A DNA stretch of 20,968 nucleotides, from NCBI GenBank assembly GCA_035686365.1, contig DASRZM010000086.1:1-20968 (forward strand), written 5' to 3'. This document shows positions 14,363 to 20,968 of this stretch, in pieces (the first letter of the stretch is position 1; every line of letters begins with the position of its first letter). A program made the translations under genes and the position numbers. The notes beneath the pieces are model-generated. The model ran no database searches, was not told where the DNA came from, and worked only from the letters and a program-made list of their open reading frames with translations. The DNA is from DASRZM01 sp035686365 (GTDB taxonomy: Bacteria; Pseudomonadota; Gammaproteobacteria; Xanthomonadales; Xanthomonadaceae).

Positions 14363-15262
14363 TCACCAGTAGAAGAGGACGGTGAAGATGTGCGCGGTCA
14401 GCGCGGCGACCAGCGCGAACGACAGCGGCACGTGGATGTACAGCCAGATCTCCATCAGCGCCTGCAGCTGGATGTCGCGCGCTACACGCGAGGCCAGCGA
14501 CTTCTTGCGCGTGAGCAGGTCGATCAGGCGGCGCAGGGTCTCGGTCTGCGTGTCGGTGGCCGAGCCGGCCAGGAAGTCGACCATCGCGAACATGGTGGCC
14601 TGCTGGTCGGTCTTCTGGGCGGCGCCCTTCTCGCGCCGATCGATCGCCTCGCGCAGCTTGGCCAGGGCGGCGTCGGAGGCATCGTGCGAATTCAGCTGCG
14701 AGAGCACGCCGCCGCCCAGGCGGGTCTTCTCGATCGAGCGCAGGACGATGGCGTGGATCTTCGGATCGACGGCGTCGGCCAGCACCAGGGCGTTCTGGTC
14801 GAGCTCGCCGATCTCCTCGAGCATGGCCTGGCGGCTGGCGTTCTCGCGGTTGCGCGTCATCAGCGCCGGGTAGCGCAGATAGGCGTACACGCCGAAGAAG
14901 CCGGAGAAGATCACCACCAGCATCAGCACCAGCGCCAGGGTGTGGATGTTCCAGCCGATCTGGAAGCCTGCGTGCAGCAGCACGATCAGGATCAGTGCGG
15001 TGCCCAGGTACACGTGCGCCGACAGCCAGCCGCGGACGCTGCCGGGGCCCACGTCGTAGCTGCGCTTGCGTACGCCCAGCAGGATCAGCCAGAGGATCAG
15101 CAGCGCGCCCAGGGTGCCCAGCGTGTAGCCCAGCCAGGTGCCGCCGTTGGGCGGCGCGCCGGCCGGATCGTGCAGGGCGTAGGCCAGCAGCATCACCGCC
15201 AGCACCGCCAGGGCGACCCAGAGCCAGCGCATGTTGGCGTGGGTCAGGAACGAGGCATGCAT
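14363..15262 (-). CDS. Membrane cytochrome b-like protein
   Basis: 299 residues with about five transmembrane helices: 12-30, 42-63, 83-103, 108-129 and 272-297. Histidines stand at 83 and 97 in the third helix and at 277 and 291 in the fifth, each pair 14 residues apart. This is the classic spacing for two stacked b haems in ferric-reductase and cytochrome-b folds. A ~140-residue soluble segment (130-270), rich in charged helices, lies between the fourth and fifth helices. It may pass electrons between the Fe-S flavoprotein or quinol pool and the periplasmic decahaem protein. It starts at ATG 15262 with GGAG 11 bases upstream and ends four bases before the FHA-cytochrome gene. The family is not named with confidence. 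Confidence 0.7.
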   Translation of the reverse strand: MHASFLTHANMRWLWVALAVLAVMLLAYALHDPAGAPPNGGTWLGYTLGTLGALLILWLILLGVRKRSYDVGPGSVRGWLSAHVYLGTALILIVLLHAGFQIGWNIHTLALVLMLVVIFSGFFGVYAYLRYPALMTRNRENASRQAMLEEIGELDQNALVLADAVDPKIHAIVLRSIEKTRLGGGVLSQLNSHDASDAALAKLREAIDRREKGAAQKTDQQATMFAMVDFLAGSATDTQTETLRRLIDLLTRKKSLASRVARDIQLQALMEIWLYIHVPLSFALVAALTAHIFTVLFYW

Positions 15263-15299
15263 TCCGGATGTGTCTCCCTTTGCTCCGATCCGGGGTGCC

Positions 15300-15415
15300 T
15301 TACGCGCGGCTGCGCCGCGCGACCCCTCCCCAACCCTCCCCTCCGCTTCGCGCAGGGGAGGGGGCTGATCTTCTCCTCCCCCCGCGCGCCGCAGGCGCAG
15401 GGGAGGGAGTGTTGC
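15300..15415. repeat. GC-rich palindromic repeats between operon genes
   Basis: The 156-bp gap holds a GCGCGGC/GCCGCGC hairpin (15304-15320), then CCCTCCCCT/AGGGGAGGG arms (15334-15362) around CCGCTTCGCGC, then a further CTCCCC...GGGGAG pair reaching 15407. They are the same repeat family as at 12154-12684 in reverse orientation. They may attenuate transcription between the flavoprotein and the cytochrome b genes or stabilise the mRNA. Confidence 0.75.
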
Positions 15416-15418
15416 CGG

Positions 15419-17821
15419 TCAGCCGCGCGCCTGCGCGTAGCTGATCAGTTCCTCGGGCGAGATGCGGATCGCCGCGCCGGTGGGGCAGGCGCGCACGCAC
15501 TGCGGCCCGCCGCTGATGCCCTTGCACATGTCGCACTTGACCGCCTTCTTCTGCATCGGGTCGGCGTCCTTGGCGTAGGGCGACTCGCCCGGGCCCGGAC
15601 CGGCGCCGAACAGCAGCCACGAGACCAGGCCCGGCTTGTTGCCCTTGCGGCCGGACATGTGGATCACGCCGTAGGGGCAGTTGCGCTCGCAGTTGCCGCA
15701 GCCGATGCAGTTGTCGGCGATGTAGACCTCGCCGTTGGGGGCGCGGTGGATGGCGTCGGGCGGGCAGTCCTTCATGCAGTGCGGATGCTCGCAGTGCCGG
15801 CACGAGGTGGGCACGTGCACGGTGCCGTAGGTCGGCCCGGCCTCGCGGTCCAGCCGCGAGGTGCCGCCGTGGGTTTCGGCGCAGGCCTTCTCGCAGTTGT
15901 CGCAGCGCACGCACAGCGACTCGTCGATCAGCAGCACGTCGGTGGCCTCGCCCACGCCCTGTCCGACCAGGAACGAGATCACGTCGCCGCCCGAGGGCAT
16001 GCTCTGCATGGACAGGTTGGCGGCGGTGCGCTGGCGGTACTCGGCCTGCAGCGTCAGCCGCAGCACCGGGTCGCGCTTGAGCAGCTTCTTGAAGCCATCG
16101 GCGTCCAGGCGGATGGTCTCGGTGGCGATCGCGGCCTTGGCGGTGGCCGAGCGCTTGGCGTCGCCCAGCAGCGCCATCTCGCCCACGTAGTTGCCGGCGG
16201 GCACGTAGGACAGGACGATGTCGCGGCCGCCGATGTGGCGCGAGATCGTCAGCGAGCCGCTGCGCACCAGGTGCAGGCAGTCGCCGGGGTCGCCTTCGCT
16301 GAACAGCACGTCGCCGGCGGCGAAGCGCTCGATGCGCGCGGTCTCGACCACGTCGGTGAGCTGGTCATCGGCCAACTCCGGCGCGAAGCGCGAGCGGATG
16401 GCGCGGGTGATGAACTTCAGGTCGATGTCGCGCTTGACCGCATCGACCGAGTTGATCAGGCGGTTCATCGAACGGCGCGGGGTCTCGATCAGCACGCAGC
16501 CCTCGCCGGCCAGCACGGTGGCCGAGCGGCGGCGCCCGGAGATCAGGCTCATCTCGCCGAAGAACTCCCCGCACGCCAGGTTGATCGTCTTGCCGCTGGA
16601 CTCGTCCACGACGATCTCGACGCTGCCCTCCACGATGCTGAAAAAGGTGTTGGTGTAGTCGTTGCGCTTGAAGATGGTCTCCCCGCGCCCCGGGACTCGG
16701 ATCTCCGAGTCGATCATGAACTCGCGCAGCTGCAGCGGGGTGATGTGCGAGAGCAGGCGCACGTTCTGCTGTACGCGCGTGAGCGCCGCTCCGACGCTGG
16801 TGAAGCCGGGCAGCTTGCGGAACTTCTCGCGCAGCAGCGGTTCGTCGGCGGGCTCGACCTGCTCGCCCATGATGTACTCGACGACCTCGAAGCCCTGGTT
16901 CATCGCCTGCTTGATCAGCGGGTAGCCGCCCAGCGCGCCCACGATGTACAGGCCCGGGACGTTGGACTCGTACTGCGGGCTGATCGCCGGCACCGCGGCC
17001 GGGTCCTTGCTGGGGAAGACGATGCCGCACGACTCCACGAAGCCGCGCGGGGCAGTGGCGCCCAGGCGCGCGATCACGCGGTCGATCAGGATCTGGGCGC
17101 GGCCATTGGCGGTGGCCAGGGTGAGGCGGCCGGGCTTGCGACCCACGCTGAGCGCCTCGACCTTCTCCGGCCCGGAGCCGTAATAGCACTCGATGCGGCC
17201 GTCCTCGATGGCCTTGACGATCAGCCGCAGGTTGCCTTCCTTGGCGCGCGCGAACTCGTCGCGCCGGTTGACGATGATGACCTGGTTGTTGGCGGCCAGC
17301 GCAATGGCATTTTCGATGGCTGCATCGCCGGCGCCGATGACCACGATGGTCTCGCCGGAGTACTCGTCCGGATCGTCGAGCTGGTACTGGACGAAGGGCA
17401 GGTCCTCGCCGGGCACGCCCAGTTTGCGGATGTTGCCCTGCAGGCCGATGCCCAGCACCACCTTCTCGGCTTCGACCGGCGTGCCGCCCTTGACACTGAG
17501 CCGGAAGCCGCCGTCGACCTTCTCGACCTTGGTGACCTCGGAGCCGAAGCGCACGTTCACGCCCAGCTTCTGGACACCCTGGTCCCAGACCTCCAGGATC
17601 GCCTCCCGGGTGCCGGCCTTGAAGTCCACCGGCGCGCGCAGCGGCAGCACGCCGGGCTCGTCCATCACGTGCTTGCCCTTCTGGTAGCGGTAGATCGTGT
17701 TCGACAGGTGCTGCTCGGCCTCGAGCAGCACATGCGGGAGGCCGCGCTCGGCGGCGCGTGCCGCGGCGGACATGCCGCCCGGGCCGGAACCCACGATGGC
17801 GATCTTGACGCGTTCGGACAT
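15419..17821 (-). CDS. Flavoprotein reductase fused to two cNMP-binding domains and a 4x[4Fe-4S] module
   Basis: 800 residues from the ATG at 17821. Residues 1-320 are a two-dinucleotide-domain oxidoreductase: FAD site IAIVGSGPGGMSAA (8-20), NAD(P) site VVIGAGDAAIENA (160-172) and a C-terminal FAD contact LYIVGALGGYPLIKQAM. No CXXC active site is present, so it is not a thioredoxin reductase and is closer to YpdA-like or ferredoxin-NADP reductase-like enzymes. Two cyclic-nucleotide-binding domains follow (~358-470 and ~490-600), each with an intact phosphate-binding cassette (FGEMSLISGRRRSATV, VGEMALLGDAKRSATA). Residues 636-780 hold four ferredoxin cysteine clusters (CVRCDNCEKAC, CRHCEHPHCMKDC, CIGCGNCERNC, CDMC...CVRAC), as in DmsB/HybA-type electron-transfer subunits. 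It is cytoplasmic and probably passes NAD(P)H electrons to the membrane cytochrome under cyclic-nucleotide control. It is first in the cluster. Confidence 0.85.
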   Translation of the reverse strand: MSERVKIAIVGSGPGGMSAAARAAERGLPHVLLEAEQHLSNTIYRYQKGKHVMDEPGVLPLRAPVDFKAGTREAILEVWDQGVQKLGVNVRFGSEVTKVEKVDGGFRLSVKGGTPVEAEKVVLGIGLQGNIRKLGVPGEDLPFVQYQLDDPDEYSGETIVVIGAGDAAIENAIALAANNQVIIVNRRDEFARAKEGNLRLIVKAIEDGRIECYYGSGPEKVEALSVGRKPGRLTLATANGRAQILIDRVIARLGATAPRGFVESCGIVFPSKDPAAVPAISPQYESNVPGLYIVGALGGYPLIKQAMNQGFEVVEYIMGEQVEPADEPLLREKFRKLPGFTSVGAALTRVQQNVRLLSHITPLQLREFMIDSEIRVPGRGETIFKRNDYTNTFFSIVEGSVEIVVDESSGKTINLACGEFFGEMSLISGRRRSATVLAGEGCVLIETPRRSMNRLINSVDAVKRDIDLKFITRAIRSRFAPELADDQLTDVVETARIERFAAGDVLFSEGDPGDCLHLVRSGSLTISRHIGGRDIVLSYVPAGNYVGEMALLGDAKRSATAKAAIATETIRLDADGFKKLLKRDPVLRLTLQAEYRQRTAANLSMQSMPSGGDVISFLVGQGVGEATDVLLIDESLCVRCDNCEKACAETHGGTSRLDREAGPTYGTVHVPTSCRHCEHPHCMKDCPPDAIHRAPNGEVYIADNCIGCGNCERNCPYGVIHMSGRKGNKPGLVSWLLFGAGPGPGESPYAKDADPMQKKAVKCDMCKGISGGPQCVRACPTGAAIRISPEELISYAQARG

Positions 17822-17848
17822 AACAGACGTCCCCGTGCCGTGAATCCG

Positions 17849-17854
17849 ATCATA
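17849..17854 (-). promoter_or_regulatory. -10 element of the electron-transfer operon
   Basis: TATGAT on the minus strand, 28 bases before the flavoprotein start, is a good -10 box. The -35 region about 17 bases upstream is poor, which fits an activated promoter. No clear FNR or CRP palindrome was found beside it. Confidence 0.4.
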
Positions 17855-17914
17855 GCAGGGGATCGCGGGCGGTCCTGCAGCGCCGCCAGCGGCCGCGAAC
17901 GGACGCGAAGCGCT

Positions 17915-17920
17915 TACACT
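17915..17920 (+). promoter_or_regulatory. -10-like element before the PilZ-like gene and ispG
   Basis: TACACT on the plus strand, 31 bases before the start of the PilZ-like gene, in the divergent gap. No convincing -35 box is seen. Confidence 0.3.
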
Positions 17921-17951
17921 ATGGCGCCGCAACCACCTCGACCCCGCAAGG

Positions 17952-19625
17952 ATGAACCAGGCGTACAGCAGGCTACGGGACGCACTCCCGAAACCGGGCA
18001 AACACGGCGGTCAGGCCTTTCCGACCGACGTGCGCCGGGTGCGCAACTGGGTCGAGCACCTGCCGCGCGCCAATCTGCAGGCGACGCTGCGGCAGGTGAG
18101 CGAGGCGCTCGAAGCCCTGCTGCAGGAGCCCCTGCGCGGAAACCGCCGCGCCGAGCTGCTCGAGGAGCTGCGCCCGCCCGCACTGGAGTGCATCGTCGCG
18201 CTGCAACGGCAGTTCGCCAGCGCCAGCCTGCCGCTGGGCGGGCGCCAGGCCGAGCAGGCCGCCAGCGCGCTGCATCTGCACGAGCTGCTCTCGCGCGGCT
18301 ACGCCTTGGCCTGCGTGGAGATCACCGCGCCCGAGGGCCGGGTTCCAATGATGGGCGCCCGCGCCGTCACCACCGCCATCGAGCGCGGCATGCACCACGC
18401 TTTGCAGCGGCTGGCGCTGGCATACGAGATCTATTCCACGCCCCCGGCAGGGGCCTGGAGCGACCTGCACAGGCTGCACGCCGTGGCCGATGCCACCGCG
18501 GTGGCCGATCGTGCCGTTGCCGACCCGGCGCGCGGCGCCGACACCAGCGCGGCTATGGTCTATGCCCAGGCCGCACTGCTGGCGATCAGCAATCCCTATC
18601 GCTTCACGCAACGGGACCAGGCGGCCCTGTGGACGCTCACCCGCGACCTGGCCCCGAATTGCCGGGTCGACCGGGAACGACCGGCCGCCGGTGGGTTCGC
18701 GGTCCCGACCGGGGGCGACGAGGGCCCCGGCTACATCCCCGAGGAGCGCGTGGAAGTGGCCGAGGACGCGATGTGGCTGGACCTGGGGCTGCTGCCGGCC
18801 GCGCTGGATGCAGCCCTGCCGGGCGGCAGTGGTGGCGAGGTGCTGCTGCGCGTGGGCCGGGGCCGCGGCATCGTGGCGCCGACCGATCTGCTCCGGATGG
18901 TGCGTGCAAGCTGGGAACAGTCGGCCGCCCGCGGCCACCAGCGCATGGAGGCCGGGCACGTGCTCGATACCGTGGTCGGGCTCAGCTCGCTGCATTTCCA
19001 CCTGGCCGGCCGCCAGGACTTCGATACGTTCATGCAGTTCGTGCGCGGCAACGTGGTGCGGGTCGAGAGTGCCACGGCGGCCTGGACCCACGCCTCGGTC
19101 AGTATGGGCGAGGTGCCGATCGCGCGTGCGCGGGTGCTCGACCAGAGCCTGGGCGGCTACCGGCTGCGCTGGGACTCCGACCAGCAGATCCGCGCGCGCG
19201 TGGGCGAGCTGATCGGGATGGCGGTAGCGGCCGAGGACGACCTGCGCGACTGGATGGTCGGGCGCGTGCGCTGGCTGCGCTACGAGCCCGACGGCGCCGT
19301 GCACGCCGGCATCGAGCTGATGGCCCGACGCGCCGTGGCGGTGGCCGTGCGCGGGCTCGACGGCCGCGGCGCGGCGATGCCGGCGGTGCGCGCGCTGCAG
19401 CTGGACGCCATCGCCAACCCCGGGCATGAAGCGGTGCGCCTGCTGGTGCCCACGGTGCTCGACGTCCAGGCCAGCCGCATCGAGATCGGCCGCGTGGGCG
19501 AGACCGTGGAGGCGTTCGAGACGCCGATGCCGGCCCAGTCGGTGTTCGAGCGCATGCAGGTGCTCGAGCACGCCGGTGACTACTACGTACTGGCGGCGCA
19601 CTCGGCGGTCTCGAGGGTGGCATGA
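17952..19625 (+). CDS. PilZ-like domain protein, conserved and uncharacterised
   Basis: 557 residues, no signal peptide or membrane segment, so cytoplasmic. The N-terminal ~200 residues are helical (NWVEHLPRANLQATLRQVSE, LEALLQEPLRGNRRAELLEE). Near the C-terminus, RARVLDQSLGGYRL with Asp397, Ser399 and Gly402 matches the D/NxSxxG part of PilZ domains, followed by a WMVGRVRWLRYEPDG beta strand. PilZ proteins bind cyclic di-GMP; the preceding RxxxR part of the motif is not clearly recognisable, so binding is uncertain. The stop overlaps the ispG start (ATGA), so both are translated together. The start at 17952 has AAGG directly before the ATG, an unusually short spacing. Function unknown. Confidence 0.65.
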   Translation: MNQAYSRLRDALPKPGKHGGQAFPTDVRRVRNWVEHLPRANLQATLRQVSEALEALLQEPLRGNRRAELLEELRPPALECIVALQRQFASASLPLGGRQAEQAASALHLHELLSRGYALACVEITAPEGRVPMMGARAVTTAIERGMHHALQRLALAYEIYSTPPAGAWSDLHRLHAVADATAVADRAVADPARGADTSAAMVYAQAALLAISNPYRFTQRDQAALWTLTRDLAPNCRVDRERPAAGGFAVPTGGDEGPGYIPEERVEVAEDAMWLDLGLLPAALDAALPGGSGGEVLLRVGRGRGIVAPTDLLRMVRASWEQSAARGHQRMEAGHVLDTVVGLSSLHFHLAGRQDFDTFMQFVRGNVVRVESATAAWTHASVSMGEVPIARARVLDQSLGGYRLRWDSDQQIRARVGELIGMAVAAEDDLRDWMVGRVRWLRYEPDGAVHAGIELMARRAVAVAVRGLDGRGAAMPAVRALQLDAIANPGHEAVRLLVPTVLDVQASRIEIGRVGETVEAFETPMPAQSVFERMQVLEHAGDYYVLAAHSAVSRVA

Positions 19626-20866
19626 GCGCCACGGCGCCACGGCGCCGTTCGCGCCAGGTCGTGATCGACGGCGTGGCGGTCGGCGGCGATGCACCGGTGG
19701 TGGTGCAGTCGATGACCAACACCGATACCGCCGACGTGTCCGGCACCGCCAGGCAGGTCGCCGAGCTCGCGCGCGCGGGCTCCGAACTGGTGCGCATCAC
19801 CGTCAACAACGCCGCGGCCGCGGCCGCCGTGCCGCACATCCGCGAGCGCCTGGACATGATGGGCGTGGCCACGCCGCTGATCGGCGACTTCCACTACAAC
19901 GGCCACCAGCTGCTGGCCGACGAACCGGCCTGCGCGCAGGCGCTGGCCAAGTACCGGATCAATCCCGGCAACGTCGGCTTCGGCCGCAAGAAGGACCTGC
20001 AGTACGCCCAGCTGATCGAGTTGGCGCTGCGCCACGACAAGCCGGTGCGCATCGGCGTGAACTGGGGCTCGCTGGACCAGGCGCTGGCGACCGCCCTGAT
20101 GGACGAGAACGCGAAACTCGCCCAGCCGCGCGACGCCGTGGAGGTGATGCGCGAGGCGCTGATCCGCTCAGCCCTGGATTCGGCGCAGCGCGCGCAGGAA
20201 CTGGGGTTGGGCGCCGACCGCATCGTGCTCTCGTGCAAGGTCTCCGGGGTGCAGGAACTCATTGCCGTGTACCGCGACCTGGCCGCGCGCACCGACCATG
20301 CGCTGCACCTGGGCCTGACCGAGGCCGGGATGGGCAGCAAGGGCATCGTCGCCTCCACCGCGGCGCTGGCGGTGCTGCTGCAGCAGGGCATCGGCGACAC
20401 CATCCGCATCTCGCTGACGCCGGAACCGGGGCAGTCGCGCACCGCCGAGGTGGTGGTCGCGCAGGAGCTGCTGCAGACCATGGGCCTGCGCGCATTCACG
20501 CCGCTGGTCACCGCCTGCCCGGGCTGCGGCCGCACCACCAGCACCTTCTTCCAGGAGCTGGCCAAGGCCGTGCAGGACCACGTACGTGCCCGCATGCCCG
20601 AGTGGCGGCTGCGCTACCCGGGCGCGGAGAACCTGACCCTGGCGGTGATGGGCTGCGTGGTCAACGGCCCGGGCGAGTCACGCCATGCCGACATCGGCAT
20701 CTCGCTGCCGGGCACCGGCGAGGCGCCGGCCGCGCCGGTGTTCATCGATGGCGACAAGCGGCTCACCCTGCGCGGGGAGAACATCGCCGCCGAGTTCGTG
20801 GCGATCATCGACCGCTATGTCCAGGACAGGTACGGCGCGGACACCGGCACCGACACCGGCGAATGA
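19622..20866 (+). CDS. ispG: 4-hydroxy-3-methylbut-2-enyl diphosphate synthase IspG (GcpE)
   Basis: 414 residues. IspG converts 2-C-methyl-D-erythritol 2,4-cyclodiphosphate to HMBPP, the penultimate step of the MEP isoprenoid pathway, in the cytoplasm. The N-terminal TIM-barrel part shows VVVQSMTNTDTADV, ELVRITVNN and PLIGDFHYNGH. The [4Fe-4S] ligands Cys299 and Cys302 (CPGCGRTT) and Cys345 with Glu352 (CVVNGPGE) are all present, so it should be active with a flavodoxin or ferredoxin donor. It is about 40 residues longer than the E. coli enzyme, as is usual in relatives of Xanthomonas. The start codon overlaps the stop of the PilZ-like gene. Confidence 0.97.
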   Translation: MSATAPRRRSRQVVIDGVAVGGDAPVVVQSMTNTDTADVSGTARQVAELARAGSELVRITVNNAAAAAAVPHIRERLDMMGVATPLIGDFHYNGHQLLADEPACAQALAKYRINPGNVGFGRKKDLQYAQLIELALRHDKPVRIGVNWGSLDQALATALMDENAKLAQPRDAVEVMREALIRSALDSAQRAQELGLGADRIVLSCKVSGVQELIAVYRDLAARTDHALHLGLTEAGMGSKGIVASTAALAVLLQQGIGDTIRISLTPEPGQSRTAEVVVAQELLQTMGLRAFTPLVTACPGCGRTTSTFFQELAKAVQDHVRARMPEWRLRYPGAENLTLAVMGCVVNGPGESRHADIGISLPGTGEAPAAPVFIDGDKRLTLRGENIAAEFVAIIDRYVQDRYGADTGTDTGE

Positions 20867-20910
20867 GCCGGGCTGCGCCCGCCAGCCGCCTCCGATCCCC
20901 CTCCACACTT

Positions 20911-20935
20911 TGTAGGAGCGGCCGTTGGCCGCGAT
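20911..20935. repeat. REP element downstream of ispG
   Basis: TGTAGGAGCGGCCGTTGGCC followed by GCGAT, 44 bases past the ispG stop. It is identical over 24 bases to 8205-8228. Such palindromes at the 3' ends of genes often protect mRNA or end transcription. Confidence 0.85.
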
Positions 20936-20968
20936 CGTCGAACCGAGGACCGTTGCGGCAGATCGCTC

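Noticed and set aside
17862..18001. Upstream extension of the flavoprotein frame to 18001
   Set aside because: It crosses the divergent promoter gap and overlaps the start of the PilZ-like gene; the FAD-binding motif sits where expected from the ATG at 17821.
14321..19429. 1702-codon open frame on the plus strand
   Set aside because: It overlaps the flavoprotein, cytochrome b and PilZ-like genes and crosses an intergenic repeat region; no recognisable family pattern.

Overview
High-GC proteobacterial chromosome, most likely a gammaproteobacterium of the Xanthomonadales (Lysobacter/Xanthomonas relatives). This is inferred from the GC-rich codon use, the TGTAGGAGCGGC-type and CCCTCCCC/CGCGCGGC-type intergenic palindromes, and a conserved PilZ-like gene overlapping ispG. 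No rRNA, tRNA or CRISPR array was seen.

Region 1 (about 1-4160) is a worn accessory island. It holds an IS3-family OrfA fragment joined to the last ~80 codons of a type I restriction hsdR gene, a RelE-like toxin with an unusual N-terminal extension, a pRiA4b ORF-3-like gene, a complete vapBC pair with a palindromic operator, and an HTH-nucleotidyltransferase (MNT-type) gene whose probable HEPN partner is truncated. Two pieces of a decayed second copy of the 3' end of the neighbouring cytochrome gene lie in the island. They are separated by about 1.7 kb that carries the pRiA4b and vapBC genes. A 44-bp palindromic repeat occurs identically at 2107 and 4059.

Region 2 (4162-17821, all minus strand, read from 17821 down) is the most interesting part. 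In transcription order it encodes: an 800-aa flavoprotein fused to two cyclic-nucleotide-binding domains and a four-cluster ferredoxin module; a five-helix membrane protein with paired histidines expected of a di-heme cytochrome b; an FHA-domain protein with one membrane segment and ten CXXCH haem motifs; a lipoprotein with two GlcG/HbpS-like (DUF336) domains; a signal-peptide-bearing outer-membrane beta-barrel; and a 1367-aa secreted protein with ten CXXCH motifs and a C-terminal LVIVD-repeat propeller. Together these look like a trans-envelope electron conduit, from NAD(P)H and iron-sulfur clusters through membrane haem b and periplasmic multihaem protein to an outer-membrane porin and multihaem protein. 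The order is inferred; I do not recognise it as one of the classic Mtr or Pcc systems. Two repeat-rich gaps (12154-12684 and 15263-15418) interrupt the cluster, so it may be two or three transcripts.

Region 3 (17952-20866, plus strand) is ordinary chromosomal core: a PilZ-like conserved protein whose stop overlaps the start of ispG (isoprenoid MEP pathway). A REP element follows ispG. The 130-bp divergent gap at 17822-17951 should hold the promoters for both directions.
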